NCBI GenBank assembly: GCA_964424205.1
Contig: CAYRIF010000212.1
Span: forward strand, 1-6,532
Direction: 5' to 3'
Length of the DNA: 6,532 nt
Source: CAYRIF01 sp964424205
Lineage (GTDB): Bacteria; Bacteroidota; Bacteroidia; Cytophagales; Cyclobacteriaceae
The position numbers and the translations under genes are program-made. A model generated the notes under the pieces. The model was not told the origin of the DNA. It searched no databases and was given only the letters and a program-made list of their open reading frames with translations. The first letter of the stretch is position 1. Each line of letters opens with the position of its first letter. Below are positions 1 through 5,902 of this stretch, in pieces.

Positions 1-200
1 ACAACAGGCAAAGAATCATAGCCGATTTCGGCATAATTAATTTTTCTACCATCTATTTTGTAGTTTCTGATAGTTGGTTGCAGCTCTTCTCCTTCGAAAT
101 ATTCATGCGCTTCTTTTTGTGACATTCTGAATTGCAAACAACTCGTAGTTAGTTGCCCGAAAATTGCAAAGAAGAGGAGTGTAAAAAGTAATCGTTTCAC
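1..200 (-). CDS. Putative alpha/beta hydrolase lipoprotein, N-terminal part (runs off the left edge)
   Basis: Only the first 66 codons and part of the next lie in the window. The reading frame opens at a GTG (198-200) and begins MKRLLFTLLFFAIFGQL, a basic start and hydrophobic core typical of a signal peptide. TTSC follows, so Cys21 is a plausible lipidation site and the protein is probably anchored in the envelope. The mature part contains IDGRKINYAEIGYDSLPVV, which resembles the stretch just before the first strand and HG oxyanion motif of Bacteroidota alpha/beta hydrolases. The catalytic Ser-Asp-His residues would lie outside the window, so the enzyme class is inferred from this short match only. 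No ATG is available in frame nearby; a TTG eight codons upstream is the alternative start, but the GTG gives the more standard signal peptide. A terminator separates this gene from glnN upstream, so it probably has its own promoter, which I could not identify with confidence. Confidence 0.6.
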   Translation of the reverse strand, partial: MKRLLFTLLFFAIFGQLTTSCLQFRMSQKEAHEYFEGEELQPTIRNYKIDGRKINYAEIGYDSLPV

Positions 201-274
201 TATTTTTGATTTAAGGAAATGCAATGGTCGTATTTTGTTTTTCTAGATGAACGTTAAATATAGTGATAGGTTAT

Positions 275-311
275 AAAAAAAGCATCTACCCACTAATTAG
301 TGAATAGATGC
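275..311 (-). terminator. Rho-independent terminator of glnN
   Basis: Read on the minus strand, GCATCTA (311-305) pairs with TAGATGC (288-282). Inside this lies the perfect palindrome CACTAATTAGTG (302-291). The two bases between these arms are TT on one side and GG on the other, so in minus-strand RNA they form two G-U pairs. The result is a continuous stem of about 13 pairs with an AAUU loop, followed by seven T (281-275). In plus-strand RNA the same positions are CC opposite AA and do not pair, so the structure favours the minus direction. It begins 28 bases after the glnN stop codon and insulates the hydrolase gene downstream. Confidence 0.85.
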
Positions 312-339
312 GCTCTTACCATTTACTTAAACTAAACAA

Positions 340-2502
340 TTATCTTAAAAATAAAAGTTCTCTGTATTTTACCAAAGGCCAATCTTCATCGTCAACGAAA
401 AGTTCTAATTTATCGACCGAGTATCTGATTTTATCAAAATATTTACCTTTTACATCCTTGTCATAGGCAATTGCTTTTTTGCTTAAATCACTTATTTTAT
501 TGATACGCTTTCTTTCTTCAATCATGTCCAGAGCACCCTCTCGCACATTGTCTATGTGTTCTGCTATCTTCTTGATGCTTTTAACCACGGACTTATTGTC
601 AATTTTCAAACCTTTGAGTCCTGTTGCATTGTCAATCAATTTTCCTTGATAAGCTATCGCAGTTGGAAGTATATGGTTCAGTGCAAGATCACCCATTACC
701 CTTGATTCAATTTGTACTTTCATAATGTAGTTCTCTAACATTATTTCCTTTCTTGCTTCAAGCTCAACTTTAGAAAGTATATTATGTTTAGAGAACAAAG
801 CAACTGATTCTTTGCTAGTAAAAGCATCCAATGCTTTTGGCGTACTTTTGACGTTAGAAAGACCTCGTTTCTTGGCTTCTTTGACCCATTCATCAGAATA
901 GCCATCTCCTTCGAACCTTATTTTTTTAGAGGCCTTGGTGTACTTTCTTAAAATATTAACAATCGCTATTTTTTTGTCCGTTCCTTTTTCGATTAGTGCA
1001 TCCACTTCTTTGGCGAAATCTTGAAGTTGATTGGCTACAATTAAACTCAAAGTAGTCATTGGTTTGGCAGGATTTTCTGCGGAACCTACTGCCCTGAATT
1101 CAAATTTATTGCCTGTAAAAGCAAAAGGAGAAGTTCGGTTTCTGTCGGTATTATCCAGTATGATTTCAGGAATTTTATCAATTCCTAATTTCATATACAT
1201 GTTATCCCCTTTTTCTAATTTTACGTTTCCACTTTTCTCAAATTCATTCAAAACGTTGGTAAGTTGCGCACCTATGAATATCGACATGATGGCGGGAGGA
1301 GCTTCATTGGCGCCTAACCGATGGTCATTTCCTGCAGATGCGATACTTGCTCTCAACAAATCGGCATGGTCATGCACTGCTTTGATGGTATTGATGAAAA
1401 AGGTTAGGAATTGCAAATTTTCTCTAGCACTACTGCTAGGTGCAAATAGGTTGACTCCTGTGTCAGTAATTAGTGACCAGTTATTGTGTTTTCCACTACC
1501 ATTAAGACCTGCGAATGGTTTTTCGTGAAACAGAATGGCTAAGCCATGTCTTTCAGCTACCTTGTCCATCACAGCCATCAATAGTTGGTTATGATCTGTT
1601 GCTTTGTTTAGCTCTTCATAAAGCGGTGCCACTTCAAACTGGCTTGGGGCCACTTCATTATGTCTTGTGCTTACCGGAATTCCTAATTTGAAAGCCTCAA
1701 TTTCAAAGTCTTTGATATAGTTTTGAACTCTGGTTGGAATAGATCCAAAATAGTGATCATCTAGCTGCTGACCTCTCGCTGGTATATGTCCGAATACTGT
1801 TCTGTCAGCCATTACCAAATCGGGACGTGCTGCGTACAAAGCTTTGTCCACGGCGAAATACTCTTGCTCGCAGCCTAAAGATGAAGAAATTTTGGAAACA
1901 TTTCTATCAAAGTATTTACACACATATGTTGCTGCTTTGTCCACCGCTTCGATGGCTTTAAGCAATGGTGCTTTATTGTCAAGTGCTTCACCTGTATAAC
2001 TAACAAATATCGTAGGAATACAAAGGGTATCATCCATTACAAAAATTGGAGAGCTTGGATCCCATGCGGTATACCCTCTAGCCTCAAACGTGCTTCTTAT
2101 TCCACCATTTGGAAAAGACGAGGCATCAGGCTCTTGTTGCACTAAGGCACTTCCCTTAAATTTCTCAAGTTTAGAGGAAGCATCGAAAAAGGTATCGTGT
2201 TTTTCAGCAGTACCACCGGTGAGTGGTTGAAACCAGTGGGTATAATGCGTGATGCCTTTGTCTATAGCCCAATTTTTCACGGCAGAGGCTACCGCATTGG
2301 CAGTGACATCATCAATTTTTTTACCTTTTTTAATGGCAATTTGTACTTTCTTATATATATCTGGCGAAAGGTGCTGTTTCATTTGCTCTGTGCCAAATGA
2401 GTTTACACCAAAAAAATTAGATACTTTTTTCGAAGGTGCTTTGACTTTAGGATGTTTCCTTGCTTGGACTGCATCCAGTGCTTTAAATCTTAAATATGCC
2501 AT
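340..2502 (-). CDS. glnN: Glutamine synthetase type III (GSIII)
   Basis: This cytoplasmic enzyme joins ammonium to glutamate using ATP to make glutamine, the entry step of nitrogen assimilation. The protein is 720 residues, close to the roughly 720-730 of the GSIII family and far longer than GSI or GSII. Visible hallmarks are HWFQPLTGGTAEKHDTF (89-105), the metal-binding pair in GCEQEYF (Glu212, Glu214), RHNEVAPSQFEVAP (Glu283, Glu290), NGSGKHNNWS (334-343, His339), GANEAPPAI (397-405), and the arginine-rich end of the active site, DRNRTSPFAF (453-462) with FEFR (467-470). The frame stays open 25 codons further upstream to 2577, but that extension is Lys/Tyr/Ile-rich and unlike the family. 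MAYLRFKALD matches the usual GSIII N-terminus and follows an A-rich, GAGA-ending leader, so I start at 2502. The candidate promoter also lies inside the extension. No intact motif is missing. The gene appears monocistronic, with its own promoter and terminator. Confidence 0.97.
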   Translation of the reverse strand: MAYLRFKALDAVQARKHPKVKAPSKKVSNFFGVNSFGTEQMKQHLSPDIYKKVQIAIKKGKKIDDVTANAVASAVKNWAIDKGITHYTHWFQPLTGGTAEKHDTFFDASSKLEKFKGSALVQQEPDASSFPNGGIRSTFEARGYTAWDPSSPIFVMDDTLCIPTIFVSYTGEALDNKAPLLKAIEAVDKAATYVCKYFDRNVSKISSSLGCEQEYFAVDKALYAARPDLVMADRTVFGHIPARGQQLDDHYFGSIPTRVQNYIKDFEIEAFKLGIPVSTRHNEVAPSQFEVAPLYEELNKATDHNQLLMAVMDKVAERHGLAILFHEKPFAGLNGSGKHNNWSLITDTGVNLFAPSSSARENLQFLTFFINTIKAVHDHADLLRASIASAGNDHRLGANEAPPAIMSIFIGAQLTNVLNEFEKSGNVKLEKGDNMYMKLGIDKIPEIILDNTDRNRTSPFAFTGNKFEFRAVGSAENPAKPMTTLSLIVANQLQDFAKEVDALIEKGTDKKIAIVNILRKYTKASKKIRFEGDGYSDEWVKEAKKRGLSNVKSTPKALDAFTSKESVALFSKHNILSKVELEARKEIMLENYIMKVQIESRVMGDLALNHILPTAIAYQGKLIDNATGLKGLKIDNKSVVKSIKKIAEHIDNVREGALDMIEERKRINKISDLSKKAIAYDKDVKGKYFDKIRYSVDKLELFVDDEDWPLVKYRELLFLR

Positions 2503-2546
2503 TCTCTTTTTTTTGTATTTATAGTGTTTCAGAATAAGAATATCCT

Positions 2547-2577
2547 CAAAATTAATAAAATACTGTAGAAATAACAA
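2547..2577 (-). promoter_or_regulatory. Candidate glnN promoter (Bacteroidota type)
   Basis: On the minus strand TTG (2577-2575) is followed after 20 bases by TAATTTTG (2554-2547). This fits the known Bacteroidota vegetative consensus, a -33 TTG and a -7 TAnnTTTG about 19-21 bases apart. Transcription would start near 2541 and give a leader of about 40 bases before the start codon at 2502. Such AT-rich elements can arise by chance, but the spacing is right and the location suits the gene. Confidence 0.55.
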
Positions 2578-2614
2578 TTTTGGGTAAAAAATGATTGACT
2601 ATTTTAATAATGAC

Positions 2615-2633
2615 GTAATTTTATCAAAATTAC
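2615..2633. promoter_or_regulatory. Perfect inverted repeat, possible operator
   Basis: GTAATTTT (2615-2622) and AAAATTAC (2626-2633) are exact reverse complements separated by three bases (ATC). The dyad lies about 80 bases upstream of the inferred glnN transcription start and about 110 bases before the inferred start of the divergent gene. That position is more typical of an activator or shared regulator than of a repressor blocking polymerase. The stem has no adjoining T-run of terminator type and lies away from any gene end. The regulator is unknown, and AT-rich DNA makes chance symmetry possible. Confidence 0.4.
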
Positions 2634-2732
2634 ACATACAATATGGCAGGATGTATATAAATATTGTTTTTATATGACTTGACCCGAATATTTTGTTCTT
2701 TCTGATATCACACAAATCAGTTATTTATTATT

Positions 2733-2740
2733 TAGCTTTG
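2733..2740 (+). promoter_or_regulatory. Candidate -7 element for the LtaS-like gene
   Basis: TAGCTTTG matches the Bacteroidota -7 consensus TAnnTTTG exactly and ends 18 bases before the ATG at 2759. The leader would be only about 12 bases long. No TTG is present at the expected -33 position (near 2710-2713), so this is a half match. The bases just before the ATG are A/T-rich with no Shine-Dalgarno sequence, which is normal for the phylum. Confidence 0.3.
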
Positions 2741-2758
2741 TGACTCTTAAAAATTTGT

Positions 2759-4582
2759 ATGTTAGAAAGGTTTATTGCATTCGGAATGTATGCCATTTTT
2801 TGGTTAACTATATTTGTAATGGGGACAATATTATTTCTGTCCTACAATTACCAATTTTCAAGTGCGCTTTCTTTCCTTGATATATTTCTTGTCTTTTGGC
2901 ATGGCATGAAAATGAATTTTTCGGTGACGGGCTACTTTCTGGGCATTCCAACTTTGCTGCTTAGTATTACGAGTTGCATCAGGGGAAAATTTTTGAGCTA
3001 CTTTATCAATGTGTATACAATCATCCTTTTGTTTATTGTCACCCTTATTATTGTTGGTGATGTAGAGTTGTATAGAAATTGGGGTTTTAGAATGGATGCC
3101 TCACCATTACTATATCTTGCACATCCAAAAGAAGCAATGGCAAGTACTCCGCTGTTACTCTTATCAGTATTAGTATTTGTGTGGCTACTGTTTTTCGGAG
3201 TATGTATGTATGCCTATTATAAATGGGTTGCTAAATGGTTTAAAAATCTACCCAAAGGTAATTGGAAAACGGCACTTGTATTTTTACTGGTCACTGGCTC
3301 CTTGTTGTTGCCCATCCGTGGTTCGCTAGGGCACTCCAATATGAATGCAGGGTTTGTCTATTTTCATAAAACTAATGTGTTTGCCAATCACGCCGCTATT
3401 AATGTGGTTTGGAATGTGGGTGACGCACTAACTTCTGGGAATGTCTACCCTGATAATTTCTATGATGATGGTAAAACGAAACAATTGTTTTCGAAGCTGA
3501 ACAAAGATATAGGAGGCGCTAAAAATATTTTGAATACTAAACGGCCGAATGTTATTATAATCATTATTGAAAGCTTTACGGCTAAAATAATAGCACCATT
3601 GGGTGGGCTTGTGGGAATAACACCAAATTTTAACAAATTAGCAAAAGAGGGAATCCTTTTTTCTCATATATATTCTAGCGGTTATAGAACTGACCAAGGA
3701 ATTGTTGCTGTATTAAGCGGCTACCCTGCACAGCCTGAGAGCTCTATCATCAAGTACCCAAAAAAATCTCAAAGCCTACCATATATGCCCAAGGTATTTG
3801 AGAAGGCAGGCTATCATACAGCATTTGTGATGGGCGGGGATATAGATTATGCTAATTTCCGTTCGTACATCATGAATGCAGGATTTGATAAAACCATCAG
3901 CGAAGAAGATTTCGTTAATCCTAAATTTATAACAGACTGGGGTGTTCATGATCAGGAAATGTTAGCAAGAGTTATTGCCGAAATTGATACTTTGAAAAAA
4001 CCATTTTTTCTGTCAACGATGACATTAAGTAGTCATGAACCCTTCAAGGTGCCCATGCAAACAGTCATCAAAGGAAAAGATGAGGAAAGTAAATTTTTAA
4101 ATGCAGCGTACTATGCCGACCAATCGATTGGCGCGTTTATAGAAAAAGCGAAAAGTAAACCTTGGTGGGATAATACACTAGTGGTGATGGTGGCAGATCA
4201 TGGCAGCAGGCATCCGAATAATGACCCAAGTTACACACCAGAAAAATTCAGAATTCCAATATTGATGATAGGTGGTGCGTTGAACAAAAAGGATACCGTT
4301 ATTGACAAGTTTGGAAATCAACGAGATGTTGTGGCTACTGTTTTGAAACAACTGGGATGGCCAACCGAAGATTTTGAATTCAGTAAAGACCTACTTTCGG
4401 ATAACTCAAAATCATTTGCCTTTTACAGTTTTAACAATGGGTATGGTTTTTTGACAGATAGTACTAAAATTGTCTATGATCTTTCTGCTAATAAATACAT
4501 TAGTGAGATGGGAAAGGACAGTGATAAAGAAATCGCCAAAGCCTATTTGCAGCAATTGTTTTGGGATTATAATGGGAGGTGA
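2759..4582 (+). CDS. LTA synthase-family membrane enzyme (sulfatase fold), probable phosphoglycerol or related transferase
   Basis: This 607-residue protein has the two-part layout of LtaS/OpgB-type enzymes. About five hydrophobic segments occupy the N-terminus (roughly 8-28, 36-70, 79-100, 131-154 and 170-186). A catalytic domain on the outer face of the inner membrane follows from about residue 262. By eye-alignment to LtaS, the metal ligand is Glu271 in NVIIIIIESF, the nucleophile is Thr311 in SSGYRTDQGIVAVLSGYPAQP read around 306-326, the substrate-side histidine is His426 in SSHEP, and the metal pair is Asp480-His481 in VADHGSRHP. All catalytic positions are present, so it should be active. 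Family members move phosphoglycerol from phosphatidylglycerol onto a lipid or glycan. Lipoteichoic acid is not expected in a Gram-negative cell, so the acceptor here is unknown. Phosphoethanolamine transferase or true sulfatase activity is less likely. Met10 is a possible alternative start, but ATG 2759 keeps the first membrane segment whole. It diverges from glnN and appears monocistronic. Confidence 0.88.
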   Translation: MLERFIAFGMYAIFWLTIFVMGTILFLSYNYQFSSALSFLDIFLVFWHGMKMNFSVTGYFLGIPTLLLSITSCIRGKFLSYFINVYTIILLFIVTLIIVGDVELYRNWGFRMDASPLLYLAHPKEAMASTPLLLLSVLVFVWLLFFGVCMYAYYKWVAKWFKNLPKGNWKTALVFLLVTGSLLLPIRGSLGHSNMNAGFVYFHKTNVFANHAAINVVWNVGDALTSGNVYPDNFYDDGKTKQLFSKLNKDIGGAKNILNTKRPNVIIIIIESFTAKIIAPLGGLVGITPNFNKLAKEGILFSHIYSSGYRTDQGIVAVLSGYPAQPESSIIKYPKKSQSLPYMPKVFEKAGYHTAFVMGGDIDYANFRSYIMNAGFDKTISEEDFVNPKFITDWGVHDQEMLARVIAEIDTLKKPFFLSTMTLSSHEPFKVPMQTVIKGKDEESKFLNAAYYADQSIGAFIEKAKSKPWWDNTLVVMVADHGSRHPNNDPSYTPEKFRIPILMIGGALNKKDTVIDKFGNQRDVVATVLKQLGWPTEDFEFSKDLLSDNSKSFAFYSFNNGYGFLTDSTKIVYDLSANKYISEMGKDSDKEIAKAYLQQLFWDYNGR

Positions 4583-4596
4583 TAATGAACTCAAAC

Positions 4597-4655
4597 CTAA
4601 CAGGTTTTCTTCGTACACCGAGGCTTTAGTGTAGGTGTAAACCTGTTAGTTTTTT
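4597..4655 (+). terminator. Rho-independent terminator after the LtaS-like gene
   Basis: CTAACAGGTTT (4597-4607) pairs perfectly over 11 bases with AAACCTGTTAG (4639-4649), followed at once by six T (4650-4655). It starts 14 bases after the stop codon at 4580-4582. The long loop holds a second arm pair, TACACC (4614-4619) with GGTGTA (4634-4639), and TACAC could instead pair with GTGTA (4629-4633), so the hairpin is branched or extended. On the minus strand the hairpin lacks a T-run (GTTTGAG follows), so it is poorly suited to stop the converging operon by the intrinsic mechanism. Confidence 0.82.
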
Positions 4656-4670
4656 ATGACCGCCTCAATT

Positions 4671-5249
4671 CTAATTGTGAGGTGCAAAGCCAATATTACT
4701 CAATTCACTCATATTCATTGAGATTACATTCACCTCCAATGTGATTGGTATGAGGGGTTTGTTCAGAGAATCTCTTTTTAGATTAGCGATGGTATTCACA
4801 ACATCCATTCCTTTAATTACTTTCCCAAAAATCGTATAATCACCATCTAATCGGTGTAATCCTTCTTTGCTTTGCACAATGTAAAACTGGCATGTTGCAG
4901 ATAATTTCTCAGGGTTATCATCTCTACCTGCACCAAAGGCGCCATATTCATGTAGAAACGCTTCATTAAACTCAGGCTTTAATAAATATTCGGGGTCAGT
5001 GAATCCTGCAGGTGTGTCAGGACAGCCGCCTTGGATTACAAAATCAGGAATTACTCTATTGAATGTCAGAGAATCCCAATAACCACTATTTGCCAATGCA
5101 ATGAAACTTGCTTTGTGATTGGGTGTTTCGTCGTATAGCCATACTAGAATTTCTCCTTTGGGTGTTTTTATTTGTCCTATGTTGTATGTTTTTTGTGTGG
5201 TGCAGGAGGTTAATAAAATTCCAAGATACACGATGATGTTTGCTTTCAT
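4671..5249 (-). CDS. Cyclophilin-type peptidylprolyl cis-trans isomerase, lipoprotein
   Basis: The 192-residue protein should speed cis-trans isomerisation of X-Pro bonds during folding of envelope proteins. It begins MKANIIVYLGILLTSC, a short signal peptide ending in a lipobox-like LTSC, so Cys16 is probably lipidated and the protein membrane-anchored outside the cytoplasm. The rest is one cyclophilin domain. FNRVIPDFVIQGG (63-75) carries the equivalents of human CypA Arg55 (Arg65) and Gln63 (Gln73). CQFYIV (120-125) carries the Gln111 equivalent (Gln121), and LDGDYTIFGKVIKGMDVV (134-151) is the second conserved core. The CypA Trp121 position appears to be Arg133, as bacterial members often lack that Trp, so weak cyclosporin binding is expected. 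Cys76 follows the QGG motif where Asp is common, and Cys120 precedes the second active-site strand. It is the last gene of the operon, seven bases after the kinase stop codon. The function is secure at family level; the natural substrate is unknown. Confidence 0.92.
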   Translation of the reverse strand: MKANIIVYLGILLTSCTTQKTYNIGQIKTPKGEILVWLYDETPNHKASFIALANSGYWDSLTFNRVIPDFVIQGGCPDTPAGFTDPEYLLKPEFNEAFLHEYGAFGAGRDDNPEKLSATCQFYIVQSKEGLHRLDGDYTIFGKVIKGMDVVNTIANLKRDSLNKPLIPITLEVNVISMNMSELSNIGFAPHN

Positions 5250-5256
5250 TTGGTGA

Positions 5257-5889
5257 TTAGTTTCCCTTCAAATCACTAAACAATCCATTGATTTCCAAAT
5301 CTACTTTTTCAACAATATGCGAGAAGTCTTCTACATTTTTTACAAAATCCATATTATTGACGTCGATGGTAAGTATGGAGCCTAGTTCATAATTACCAAT
5401 CCAGTCTTCATAATGTTCATTCAGCTGCTTGAGATAATCCAGTCTGATGGCATTTTCATACCCTCTTCCTCTTTGTTGAATCCGTTCTACAAGTTTTGGA
5501 ATGTCAGATTTAAGATAAATCAGCAAATCTGGCGGTTGTACTACTTTTATCATTGACTCGAAAATGCCAAGGTAATTTTGATAATCCCGATGGTTTATTT
5601 TGCCGATGAGGTTTAAGTTTCGTGCAAAAATATACGCATCTTCGTAAATGGTTCTATCTTGAATGACGGTCTTTTTACTATCATTGATATTCTTAACTTG
5701 GTTAAATCGGCTGTTCAGGAAGTAAATTTGCAAGTGAAATGCCCACCTTTCCATGTCTCCATAGAAGTCTTCCAAATAAGGATTATCCTCAACCGATTCT
5801 AATTGGAGATCCCAATGATAGTGTTTGGAAAGCATTTTGGTAAGTGTGGTTTTTCCAGAGCCAATATTTCCGGCAATTGCAATGTGCAT
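5257..5889 (-). CDS. Deoxynucleoside kinase (dNK / deoxyadenosine-deoxyguanosine kinase family)
   Basis: This cytoplasmic 210-residue enzyme phosphorylates deoxynucleosides with ATP or another NTP, the first step of salvage to dNMPs. The P-loop GNIGSGKTT lies at 7-15, right at the N-terminus. ESVEDNPYLEDFY (31-43) contains the Glu31 equivalent of the catalytic or substrate-binding Glu of the family. DRTIYEDAYIFA (78-89) is the DR(S/T) motif, with Asp78 and Arg79. The arginine-rich LID is at ERIQQRGRGYE (135-145). The length fits a free-standing bacterial dNK; no folate-pathway HPPK domain is fused, as occurs in some Bacteroidota. Substrate preference (dA, dG, dC or T) cannot be read from the sequence with confidence. 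The ATG at 5889 puts the P-loop in its normal position. The gene starts 13 bases after the receptor stop codon and ends seven bases before the isomerase, so it is probably cotranscribed and may depend on the receptor promoter. Confidence 0.93.
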   Translation of the reverse strand: MHIAIAGNIGSGKTTLTKMLSKHYHWDLQLESVEDNPYLEDFYGDMERWAFHLQIYFLNSRFNQVKNINDSKKTVIQDRTIYEDAYIFARNLNLIGKINHRDYQNYLGIFESMIKVVQPPDLLIYLKSDIPKLVERIQQRGRGYENAIRLDYLKQLNEHYEDWIGNYELGSILTIDVNNMDFVKNVEDFSHIVEKVDLEINGLFSDLKGN

Positions 5890-5902
5890 AGTTGTTTATT
5901 AA

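Noticed and set aside
255..262. TATATTTA on the minus strand as a promoter -7 element for the hydrolase gene
   Set aside because: It misses the final G of TAnnTTTG, and there is no TTG at the expected upstream distance, where the glnN terminator lies.
1031..1528. 165-codon plus-strand open frame inside glnN
   Set aside because: It is antisense to a fully conserved glutamine synthetase region, shows no family resemblance, and reflects the codon pattern of the real gene.
2197..2524. Two overlapping plus-strand open frames antisense to the glnN 5' end
   Set aside because: Both lie opposite the conserved GSIII N-terminal region, overlap each other, and have no recognisable features beyond hydrophobic runs expected from antisense translation.
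2625..2632. Second TAATTTTG on the minus strand as another glnN promoter
   Set aside because: It has no TTG about 20 bases upstream and is better explained as one arm of the inverted repeat at 2615-2633.
2655..2675. ATATAAA / TTTATAT inverted repeat
   Set aside because: It is purely A/T, with a 7-base spacer, in very AT-rich DNA, so chance is the likely explanation.
4412..4618. 68-codon minus-strand open frame at the end of the LtaS-like gene
   Set aside because: It runs opposite the coding end and through the terminator hairpin, and resembles no known protein.
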